NCBI RefSeq assembly: GCF_002087085.1
Contig: NZ_MWQY01000022.1
Coordinates: 1-57,831, forward strand
DNA: 57,831 bases
Reading direction: 5' to 3'
Source: Marispirochaeta aestuarii
GTDB lineage: Bacteria; Spirochaetota; Spirochaetia; JC444; Marispirochaetaceae
The notes beneath the pieces were generated by a model. That model saw only the letters and a list, made by a program, of their open reading frames with translations. It ran no database searches and had not been told where the DNA came from. The first letter of the stretch is position 1. The number at the start of each line of letters is the position of its first letter. Below are positions 45,816 through 53,660 of this stretch, piece after piece. A program made the position numbers and the translations under genes.

Positions 45816-47299
45816 GCCATCAACCCTTCTTTTTTAAGCAGCGCCTTCAACCGATCCTCGGCTGCATACGCCGCCTGCAGCGATTCCTTGAGATTGGCGA
45901 TGGCCTGATCGACGGTCATGGAGTCCTCCTCGATCACCGGCTCCACGTAGCGGGGGATGTTCAGGTTGAAATCGTTCTCGCGAATCTGGTCCTGCGTGAC
46001 CACCCGGCAGATCCCTTCCACATCCTGATAGCCCTCGTACCAGCGATGGATGTTGTCAACGTGTTCCAGCAGCAGCTCGTTCTGAGCGCGGCCGGTCTTG
46101 AACTCCTTCGAGGCGTCGATGAAAAGCACCTTCTGGCGGTGGGCCTTGGGCTTGCTGTCGCGGAAGACCAGGACGCAAGGCGCGAGACCGGTTCCGTAGA
46201 AAATATTCTGACCGAGACCGATCACCGCTTCGAGCATGTCCATTTCCAGCAGCTTACGTCGAATCTCGCCCTCCTTGGACATGCGGAACAACACGCCATG
46301 GGGAAGAACCACGGTCATTCGCCCGGTCTTTCGTGCCATGGACTTGATCATGTGCTGAACCCAGGCGAAGTCGCCGGATTTGGCTGGCGGCAACCCGGCA
46401 AAGTTCCGGCCGTAAGGGTCGTTGATCCAGATGTCGTCCCCCCACTTTTCCAGGGAGAAGGGAGGATTTGCGATGACACAGTCAAAGGTGGCGAGGCTGT
46501 CGCCTGAATAAAAGGCAGGCAAGCGCAAGGTGTCGCCGCGTTCAATATGAAAATCTTCCGCACCGTGGAGAAAGAGGTTCATCCGGGCGATGGAGGATGT
46601 GGTCAGGTTCTTTTCCTGGCCATAAAGCTTGCCCAGCATGAGGTTCTCGTCGCCGCCATGCTCTTTGACATGGTGCAGCGCTTCGAGGAGCATGCCGCCA
46701 GTCCCGCAGGCTGGGTCATAGATGGTTTCCCCGGCCTTGGGTGCAAGGATGCGAACCATTAGCGAGACCACGGAGCGTGGGGTATAGAATTCACCGGCCT
46801 TTTTGTTGGTGAGGTCGGCAAATTTCTTGATTAGGTATTCATAGGCCTGGCCGAGAATGTCCGCCTTGCTGTGCTCATTGCCCAGATCAAGCGACGAGAA
46901 GTGTTCTATCAGGTCCTTGAGCAACGCATCCGAAAGGCGTTCCTTGTTGGTCCACTGGGCATCGCCGAAGATGCCATGCAGGGTGTCCGGGTTGGCCTGC
47001 TCGATGCAGCGCATCGCCTTCTGGAGTGCATGGCCGATATTGGCGCTCTTGGCCCGGACATCTTTCCAGTGGCAGCCCTCCGGAACCTGGAACCGGTGGT
47101 TCTCGGGGAACTGGGCAAATTCCACGTCGCCGTCTGATTCTTCCAGGGCCACGTCATACTCCTCGTCATAGACGTCGGAGAGCCGCTTGAAGAACAACAG
47201 CGGGAATATGTAGGTCTTGAAATCGGCCGCGTCGACAGGACCACGCAGGATGTTCGCGGATTCCCAAAGGTATGATTCGATGGCGCTTAAACTTAACAT
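45812..47299 (-). CDS. hsdM: Type I modification subunit HsdM, first gene of the operon
   Basis: 495 aa. The N-terminal HsdM domain (ESYLWESANILRGPVDAADFKTYIFPLLFFKRLSDVYDEE) and the methyltransferase domain with motif I DPACGTGGMLLEAL and motif IV VIANPPFSLEKW are complete, so the protein should be active. SAM-dependent methylation of adenine N6 within the HsdS target protects host DNA. It leads the leftward RM island, 102 bp downstream of the MATE gene stop. No strong Shine-Dalgarno sequence is present, only a purine-rich GAAAAGAGAAA. The C-terminal helix (SMTVDQAIANLKESLQAAYAAEDRLKALLKKEGL) should contact HsdS. Confidence 0.94.
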   Translation of the reverse strand: MLSLSAIESYLWESANILRGPVDAADFKTYIFPLLFFKRLSDVYDEEYDVALEESDGDVEFAQFPENHRFQVPEGCHWKDVRAKSANIGHALQKAMRCIEQANPDTLHGIFGDAQWTNKERLSDALLKDLIEHFSSLDLGNEHSKADILGQAYEYLIKKFADLTNKKAGEFYTPRSVVSLMVRILAPKAGETIYDPACGTGGMLLEALHHVKEHGGDENLMLGKLYGQEKNLTTSSIARMNLFLHGAEDFHIERGDTLRLPAFYSGDSLATFDCVIANPPFSLEKWGDDIWINDPYGRNFAGLPPAKSGDFAWVQHMIKSMARKTGRMTVVLPHGVLFRMSKEGEIRRKLLEMDMLEAVIGLGQNIFYGTGLAPCVLVFRDSKPKAHRQKVLFIDASKEFKTGRAQNELLLEHVDNIHRWYEGYQDVEGICRVVTQDQIRENDFNLNIPRYVEPVIEEDSMTVDQAIANLKESLQAAYAAEDRLKALLKKEGLMA

Positions 47300-47400
47300 T
47301 TTCTCTTTTCGCTCTTTATCGTTCTGAACCTCAGCTGATGAAAACCTTTGTCAGTATAAAACAGGGTCACTGTCAATGCAATTACTCCTATAGCGATGAT

Positions 47401-48768
47401 TCAACCTGTGATTGCATTTGTAACAGATGGAATGGTCAATCGCCTGTAAAATCGGTAATACATGATGAACGTAATCCCCGAATCAATCGCAATACCTGTT
47501 CCGAACATGACCGTAATACTGACCAGAGTGGGGCTATATAAACCAAGCTGGAATAGAACAAACAGACTACCGTAAAAGAGGCTGTTCACAATCAATGACT
47601 GGTAGAGCATCAGATCTGTTCGCCCTCTTCCGTAGAAGATGCTGTCGGCAATGTTGTTGAATGCAAAGGTTATGTAAAAACCAAGGGAGATAAGACTCAG
47701 CTGAAAGACCTTCTCCCAGTCAGCAACTCCCATAACCTCCCGCATGAACGAACGCCACAGCGGGATAGTGATGAGCCAGCCAAGGACAAAAACAAGAGTT
47801 AGAACACCATACCCGAAAGCCTTCGTCCTTATAGCATCTACATCCTCAGCAGTATCCCGCTTTATTAGCTCTCCCAGGGCGAGTACCGGCACAAGAAGCC
47901 AGCCCCATATAAAATTGTTGGTAACCCAGAATGTCCCCTGCTCCTGCACCATGTTTACGAGCCGGATTACCATTAAAATGAAGGCTGCATTCCGAACGAA
48001 CGACTCGAGACCTGAAATCCCGCCGACCCGAAACCAGGCTCTCAGGCAACCCAGATCAAGTTTGAAACTGTAACCGGGAACCAGGTAACCTTCTCTTCTG
48101 AGCATATTAACTAAAATACTCAGGAGGATGAAATTAACAATGATGTTGGTAATAGCAATACCATTCACCCCCAACTGGAGGGAGAAAGGCAACGAACTTA
48201 AGAAAATTGTATCAAAGAGAACCGAGAGTACGAGCTGAATTCCGAGAATGAAAAGCAACCTGATCTCTCTCTTCAACACAACCAGGGTAAGTGTGAGAAA
48301 TCGTACCAAGGCAGCGAAAAGTGCAGATACTGCCTTCAGGCGAATGTACCGCACAGTAGCCTCGACGAGTTCGGTCTTCTGTGCCATGAACACAATCATC
48401 GGCCGGGCAAATAGCAGGGTAAGTATTGAAAGGATTCCATAAAGCGCTGCAGTGAGGATAAACCCGTTCGATACAGCGTTGTTGAAACGGCTTCTGTCAT
48501 GCAGGAATCTTCCGATCAGGAAAAACATCGGCAGTATAAGTGATTCATGAACCACCTCGTAGGTAATATTCAGCCAGGCAAGCTGTGAGGCTATATTGTA
48601 TCCCCAGTCTCCCGGTAACGTTCCGAGAAAATGGATACGAACTGTCATGTAGATAGTTGGAAGCAGCCCCATCAATATAAGAACACCGAGCAGTTTGAAG
48701 TTGATCTGTTTGAATGATGTCCCAGTTGAAAATATAAGATTCCCGATATTACCCTGCAACTTTTTCAT
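47401..48768 (-). CDS. MATE-family multidrug/cation antiporter
   Basis: 455 aa from the ATG at 48768, which has AGGGGG five nt upstream; the frame is open ten codons earlier. About twelve membrane helices form two MatE repeats (for example FILTAALYGILSILTLLFARPMIVFMAQ, and the second-half FIWGWLLVPVLALGELIKRDTAE). Family members export cationic drugs or other compounds using Na+ or H+ gradients. The gene starts 20 nt inside the RNase D-like gene, so the two are coupled. Within a mobile island it could be resistance cargo. It may also be part of an unrecognised module with its neighbours. Confidence 0.82.
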   Translation of the reverse strand: MKKLQGNIGNLIFSTGTSFKQINFKLLGVLILMGLLPTIYMTVRIHFLGTLPGDWGYNIASQLAWLNITYEVVHESLILPMFFLIGRFLHDRSRFNNAVSNGFILTAALYGILSILTLLFARPMIVFMAQKTELVEATVRYIRLKAVSALFAALVRFLTLTLVVLKREIRLLFILGIQLVLSVLFDTIFLSSLPFSLQLGVNGIAITNIIVNFILLSILVNMLRREGYLVPGYSFKLDLGCLRAWFRVGGISGLESFVRNAAFILMVIRLVNMVQEQGTFWVTNNFIWGWLLVPVLALGELIKRDTAEDVDAIRTKAFGYGVLTLVFVLGWLITIPLWRSFMREVMGVADWEKVFQLSLISLGFYITFAFNNIADSIFYGRGRTDLMLYQSLIVNSLFYGSLFVLFQLGLYSPTLVSITVMFGTGIAIDSGITFIMYYRFYRRLTIPSVTNAITG

Positions 48769-49642
48769 AATTCCCCCTGATATTCTGTTGCACTTCACAG
48801 GCCTCCACTAACCTGCTCCGAAACGCTTCACGAAGATCCTTCCTTATCGACTTTGGAGGTTTAACACCAACAACTGACCGCCTTCCACAAGCAATATCGA
48901 AAAGAAGCTCTTTGCAGATAATATGCTCCTTCGGCCGATTTTCGATCATCGCAAATCCCTCACGGATTGCCTTGATCCGGTCAAAAAGCAATCTTTGAGA
49001 ATGAGACAGAGCATTCAGCCTGTTCTCAAGATTTCGCGACCTTCGTGATTGTCGGTCCGGCTGGAATCTTCTTCTTTCCATAGCATTCGCAAGTTCTCCA
49101 ACGAGCCCCCTGTCTTCAATGCTTTTTATCAGAATTGTGTAGAGATCAATCAAATGGCGCACATCCCCGGCCGCATAAGCTGCTGCATCAGGAGGCAGAG
49201 GCCGCGTCCTCCAGTCAGATTTCTGGTATTTCTTTTTTGTTTCCGATACTTGAACAGCAAGATATCTGCTGAGTACAGAGTTGAGTCCACCAACGTTCGT
49301 ATCCAGAACCCCTGCTATTGTGTGGAGGTCGATAACCGGATACATAACTATTCCATAAAGGCGGTAAACCAGCGCCATATCGCTGCCGGCATCAAAGAAT
49401 ACTTTGATAAACTGTTTGTGAGTTAATGTGGTGCAAACTTCTTCTTCCGATACCGCAAGGGCATCAATGAGATAGACTTCTTTCCCGTCATAGAGCTGAA
49501 TCAGGCAAAGCTTCTCTCCATACCCATGCCTGCTGTAATCTGCTTCAAGATCCATCCCGACAATTTTTACTTGTTCATTATAAAGATGCTTACGAAGTTC
49601 AATCAGACCTTCTTCAGTGTCTATAAAAAAATAATTCTTCAT
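48749..49642 (-). CDS. RNase D-like DEDDy 3'-5' exonuclease
   Basis: 297 aa from the ATG at 49642 (MKNYFFIDTEEGL), with GGGGAG four nt upstream; another ATG lies just before it. The DEDDy exonuclease motifs are VGMDLEAD (Exo I), FFDAGSDMALVYRLYG (Exo II), and YAAGDVRHLIDLY (Exo III, with the Tyr three residues before Asp). The DWRTRPLPPDAAAYAAGDVRHL segment is typical of RNase D, which trims tRNA and other small RNAs. A helical C-terminus of about 110 residues may be a degenerate HRDC-like region. An RNA-processing enzyme in a mobile island is unusual and may serve defence or tRNA quality control. Confidence 0.85.
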   Translation of the reverse strand: MKNYFFIDTEEGLIELRKHLYNEQVKIVGMDLEADYSRHGYGEKLCLIQLYDGKEVYLIDALAVSEEEVCTTLTHKQFIKVFFDAGSDMALVYRLYGIVMYPVIDLHTIAGVLDTNVGGLNSVLSRYLAVQVSETKKKYQKSDWRTRPLPPDAAAYAAGDVRHLIDLYTILIKSIEDRGLVGELANAMERRRFQPDRQSRRSRNLENRLNALSHSQRLLFDRIKAIREGFAMIENRPKEHIICKELLFDIACGRRSVVGVKPPKSIRKDLREAFRSRLVEACEVQQNIRGNYEKVAG

Positions 49643-49706
49643 CATACTCCCCAATTTCATCTGTAAGAAAACACCCCGAGGCAGATCTGCCCCGGGATGA
49701 GATTCT

Positions 49707-50018
49707 TCAGTCAGTGCAAGCAGAAAATCTGAATAACGGACAGCGCTCATCATTACGATAGACCGTAACAACACCACCGTCTTCCGCTATAAGAACACTG
49801 CAATTCTGAAGCTCCATACTCTTGCCTGTCGAATCCAATACCAGAAATGGCGATGGCAAAATGGTAACCAGATAACGTCCACCGCTAAGCTCATACACGG
49901 TTCCACGGTGCAGGATTGTGCTTACATCATCAGGGGAGATCCCACGCTCCACCATTCTCTGACGAGCGTGGTTCGATAAAGAGATACGATCCGGTGACCC
50001 GGAAAACCTACATGGCAT
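49707..50018 (-). CDS. DUF4258 protein (small RelE-like toxin candidate), 103 aa
   Basis: Starts at ATG 50018 with GAGGAGG six nt upstream; an in-frame TTG five codons earlier lies inside that ribosome-binding site. The signature SNHARQRMVERGISPDDVSTILHRG followed by strand pairs (YLVTILPSPFLVLD, CSVLIAEDGGVVTVYRND) is that of DUF4258. Members are thought to be RelE-like toxins or single-domain nucleases of toxin-antitoxin and polymorphic-toxin loci. No clear antitoxin is adjacent. The gene lies between the 916-aa unknown gene and the RNase D-like gene on the same strand. Confidence 0.75.
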   Translation of the reverse strand: MPCRFSGSPDRISLSNHARQRMVERGISPDDVSTILHRGTVYELSGGRYLVTILPSPFLVLDSTGKSMELQNCSVLIAEDGGVVTVYRNDERCPLFRFSACTD

Positions 50019-50112
50019 ATTAGCCCTCCTCAATAAGGTTTTCAGAGATCAACTCTCAGGTGAGCCATGGTGAGCTCTTAGAGCAGACTTCTGTAATATT
50101 TTTATGAGTTCC

Positions 50113-52863
50113 CTACCGGAACTCAGTATTTCTGACTCTGTTTGCCTCCACCTCATCAATTTCCGCGTTGAAAGATATACGATGAGCCTGCCGGATCCAC
50201 CACCAGGCCTGAAATAGATGCCTTCTATGAGATCCTGGCCCCCATCCGGTTCGTAGATTCTGGAGACCCCTGCGCACTTCAACGGCTACTTCCTGAACCA
50301 TGGGAGACAGATCCTCCTCGGAAACCTTGCGTAAGACCGGATCAATTGAATGCCCTTTACCGGTTTGTTTTACCGCCAGATCATCCAGTGCCCGCAGATA
50401 CGCCGTGCGCCATACAGGATCAGGCTCCATTCGCGAGGGGTCAAAGCCTTCAAAATCATGTAGTGGTGTGTTTAACATCCGGCTTTCAGGATTACCCTTT
50501 ATCGGTTTAAGCTTATCGAGTAAATACAGCGTCATGCTACGGCGCACATCCCGTAAGTCATCAGGTTTACTGATCAGCCGCAGGATATGGTCAATAGCGT
50601 CGGGAATCACGGAAAGTGGAACCTCGGATCTGTCCAGATGAAGAAGATTATTACCAACACTCAGCGCCGGCAGACTGCGAAACGTGAGCAGCAAGGGCTT
50701 GAGCACCTTCCACCAGCCAAGAATTGATCCCCCGACTATTGCTGCAGACGTTGCCAGGTATAATTCTGTGTCCGGTGCTACATCGGGATCACGGAACTTT
50801 CCACGAAGGCTTCGTAATAACTCAAGGGATTGTTCAGCCAATTGCTGTATATCTTCAGGATCTCCAGGAAGCAAACCTTCTTCAATACGAATAGCTTCAG
50901 CTGCGAGGCATACTTCGATGGAGAACTTCAATGATTCATCGATAGATTCCTTCTGTAGACGATCAAGTACATCCTTTATTGCGACTTGATCATGCTGATC
51001 GAATTTCGTCCCTGCAACGTACGCCTGCCACAGGGAAACTCCCATCATCACATCAGGTACATACCTCTGTACGAAACTAAGTAACGATGATATGAGTACC
51101 CGCTCTTCAGGTAGTCCGAGGTCATTCCAAATAGCATAGGGCACGTCGATTATTCGGTTATCATATTCAAACTTGGCCCATATCGATTCTGGATCTGGAT
51201 TCTCAAGCTCAATCGCCACCAGAAAAATATGCCCCCACATGTCTGTGCTGTTCTGGATGTGTTCGCGTGATTGTGTATTCCCGAGTGCTGCGGATATAAG
51301 GCAGGGAACTGTCAAACGGGAGAAGGATGTAAGCTCCGCAGGATTCCGCGGAACGAGTATGTCACTGCTTGCAGAAAACACATTGATAAACTGACGGAAT
51401 TCTTGGGAAAGAACAAAATTATTTGCAAAAAGAGCTACATCATCAGTCGACTTCTCATCTGCTTCTGATAAAGCCTGAATCCATTCTTTTGTTACATAAG
51501 CTATCCACATATCGAGAAGAGCGGAGTCTCCCCAATTATCGTTACCAAGGGTCAGGACCCGTCTTACCAGCAACGGATCATCGCCTGCGAACTCGATTAA
51601 CTTCCAAAGCCATTCATCGACATCTGGATCGTCCATCTGCCACCGGGTACCTGCAATCCACAGCCAGAGAAGACTGATCACCGGATTGTCGGTACCCAGG
51701 GTTTCATCCAGCATCAGACCAAGAACATCCCGGGAAAACTGACGATTGAGGAAAGGGGCACCAGGTTTGCTATTGGCTCGGTTAACCCACTCCTTGAGTG
51801 CTGGTTTTACATCTCCTGACAAGAAAATCCCGGCAAGAGTCTCAACCATCTCATCATAATCAGTATCTTCTTCTCCCAGAGGCATTATCTGATCTTCAGG
51901 ATGCACCTGTGATTCAGAGAACAAAAATCCGAAAAGCTTTTCCTGATCCTTAAGGCCCTTTTTCGCAGACTCCTCGATAATGGTTTGTTCGATCATTTTG
52001 ACGACATAAGGATCCTTGGTGGCCAGTGCAAGTATCGCCTCAAGCGTTTGCGCTATAGCAGGATAGTTTTCGTACCTTGATTGGAACTTTGTTTCACCAG
52101 AGGAATTCCTCCTGACAGCAAACACAGTCTCAAGAAGAGTGATTAACTGACTGATTTCAAGTTTGTTGATAAAGTCCTGTAGTTGTTCAGGATACCAATG
52201 AAACATGACCCAGATTCTGAGGAAGATCTCTATGGGCTGATCCTCAGCTTCTCTATCAGCTGATTTTGGTGCTATCTGAATAGGCGTTTGATTGAGGTTC
52301 GGAATTACCAGAGATAATACCGAAAATACCAGCGGTTCTGGAAGCTCATCATTAAAACCTTCCAGTAGCCGAACAGTATCATCAGTTACTTCTGCTTCCA
52401 GGTAAAAACGAATACGATCTGCCAGCCGAAGCTCTTTTAGCCAGGAATAAACAGGTTTGGGTAAATTCGTCTCTTTAAGAAACGTCAGGAGATATCCATC
52501 CTTAAACATCTCATCCAAAACTTCCCGAAATTCTGGTAGATCCTCGAGGTGTTCCCAGTCAAGATTCTGCTTTTCCTGCTGTCTGCGAGAAGGCTCGATT
52601 TCTTTCAGCTCATCAAAGTCTCCTAATAGAGCGGCCATACGCAAAAGCGGCTCGTCAGCGCCAGTTCGTTTGGCAATGGTATCGAGCTTGTGTAGAACAG
52701 ACTTCAGTGCATGGACCTGTTCCTGGGAATCCATTCCCCGGTCTTCATCTGAATCCTGATCGAGTAGCATCCAGGATGTACACCAGTCCACGTACCTGTC
52801 AGATAAATGCGCGAAGGTTCCTTCTGGAAACGGGTTATTGGATAACGGCCTAATAAACGTCAT
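50113..52863 (-). CDS. Large helical protein of unknown function, 916 aa
   Basis: I do not recognise a family. The protein is acidic and almost wholly alpha-helical, with repeated 30-45-residue helix pairs rich in Leu and Trp (DEMVETLAGIFLSGDVKPALKEWVNRA, WLWKLIEFAGDDPLLVRRVLTLG). This suggests a HEAT/TPR-like solenoid scaffold. There is no signal peptide, membrane segment, Walker motif or nuclease motif. The C-terminus is basic (GPGSHRRHLFQAWWWIRQAHRISF). GGGAG lies upstream of the ATG at 52863. It is followed 95 nt later by the DUF4258 gene. A role as the large scaffold of an undescribed defence or element-maintenance system is possible but rests only on position. Confidence 0.65.
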   Translation of the reverse strand: MTFIRPLSNNPFPEGTFAHLSDRYVDWCTSWMLLDQDSDEDRGMDSQEQVHALKSVLHKLDTIAKRTGADEPLLRMAALLGDFDELKEIEPSRRQQEKQNLDWEHLEDLPEFREVLDEMFKDGYLLTFLKETNLPKPVYSWLKELRLADRIRFYLEAEVTDDTVRLLEGFNDELPEPLVFSVLSLVIPNLNQTPIQIAPKSADREAEDQPIEIFLRIWVMFHWYPEQLQDFINKLEISQLITLLETVFAVRRNSSGETKFQSRYENYPAIAQTLEAILALATKDPYVVKMIEQTIIEESAKKGLKDQEKLFGFLFSESQVHPEDQIMPLGEEDTDYDEMVETLAGIFLSGDVKPALKEWVNRANSKPGAPFLNRQFSRDVLGLMLDETLGTDNPVISLLWLWIAGTRWQMDDPDVDEWLWKLIEFAGDDPLLVRRVLTLGNDNWGDSALLDMWIAYVTKEWIQALSEADEKSTDDVALFANNFVLSQEFRQFINVFSASSDILVPRNPAELTSFSRLTVPCLISAALGNTQSREHIQNSTDMWGHIFLVAIELENPDPESIWAKFEYDNRIIDVPYAIWNDLGLPEERVLISSLLSFVQRYVPDVMMGVSLWQAYVAGTKFDQHDQVAIKDVLDRLQKESIDESLKFSIEVCLAAEAIRIEEGLLPGDPEDIQQLAEQSLELLRSLRGKFRDPDVAPDTELYLATSAAIVGGSILGWWKVLKPLLLTFRSLPALSVGNNLLHLDRSEVPLSVIPDAIDHILRLISKPDDLRDVRRSMTLYLLDKLKPIKGNPESRMLNTPLHDFEGFDPSRMEPDPVWRTAYLRALDDLAVKQTGKGHSIDPVLRKVSEEDLSPMVQEVAVEVRRGLQNLRTGWGPGSHRRHLFQAWWWIRQAHRISFNAEIDEVEANRVRNTEFR

Positions 52864-53024
52864 ATCTTACTCCCAAAACGATCATTGGGAGGCCCCTGTG
52901 AAGAACAGGGACGGGCCAGACCAAACAGTCTGCTTAACACCCATTCTGGGCGTCTATTCCCTAACCAGGTTAATAGTAGCCTATAATGTTTGCGCAGTCA
53001 ATAAAAACCTGGCGTGCTACAAAA

Positions 53025-53513
53025 TCAATGAGGAGTACTTATCAACCGCTCCAGCCTACTGAGCATTTCTTCCCGGGCATCAGGATAATCTTCCAGTACA
53101 TTAAGAACATGTGCCAGTACATCCTGTAGGACTGTATCAGTACAGAATCTGGTTCTGTATCGGCATATTTTCTTAGTATTATCAGGCAGCTGCATCTCGA
53201 TAAGTCGCAACTCCTGCTTGATTAAATTGAGGGTATACAGGAAATCCTCCTGGTGGAGTGCAGTTTCCTGTAATCTGCTGAGCCTCTGCTCTTTTTCCAT
53301 AATAAACTTCCAAAGAACATGTTCTTCTTGTTGCTGTTGCCTGACATGTGCTCGTCCCAGTATAAAGCACAGATGATATTGTTTGTGACGACTCAGCGCA
53401 GCTATCGACACCGAAAACCGTTTCGCTATGTTCCGGTACGAATCCCCGGAGATGAGCGCCTGATTAACCTCAAGTGAGTTAGCATGTGTACAAATCGAAC
53501 ATTTGCGCCCCAT
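53025..53513 (-). CDS. Terminase-small-subunit-like / phage HTH protein, 162 aa
   Basis: Starts at the ATG 53513, which has AAGGGG five nt upstream; the frame is open 18 codons earlier without support. The N-terminus MGRKCSICTHANSLEVNQALISGDSYRNIAKRF combines a CxxC site with a helix-turn-helix ending in SRHKQYHL. This layout is seen in phage-island proteins annotated as homeodomain-like or terminase small subunits. A coiled coil follows (QQQQEEHVLWKFIMEKEQRLSRLQE). It could recognise element DNA. No large terminase or capsid gene accompanies it, so packaging by a helper phage is only a hypothesis. Confidence 0.55.
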   Translation of the reverse strand: MGRKCSICTHANSLEVNQALISGDSYRNIAKRFSVSIAALSRHKQYHLCFILGRAHVRQQQQEEHVLWKFIMEKEQRLSRLQETALHQEDFLYTLNLIKQELRLIEMQLPDNTKKICRYRTRFCTDTVLQDVLAHVLNVLEDYPDAREEMLSRLERLISTPH

Positions 53514-53660
53514 GTATACCCCTTCAACTAAAGTTTCCATTGAGCTAAATACGGTGACAGGTGACACGTGGTGACAGACAAATCAAGGTTATATGCAAAT
53601 AGTATGTCCTATCGAGCCTTAACCCAAAAATGCCTGACATCACCCGTCACCCCGACATCG

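Noticed and set aside
47300-47400. TTGACA upstream of hsdM1 as a promoter for the RM island
   Set aside because: The nearest TATACT is only 12 bp away, too close for a functional pair, so I do not call a promoter there.
50049-50282. 77-codon frame overlapping the 3' end of the 916-aa gene
   Set aside because: It is in a different frame of a gene with a good start and consistent coding style; no independent support.
52838-53062. Plus-strand 74-codon frame between the 916-aa gene and the terminase-small-like gene
   Set aside because: It overlaps both neighbours' ends, has no ribosome-binding site, and no recognisable product.
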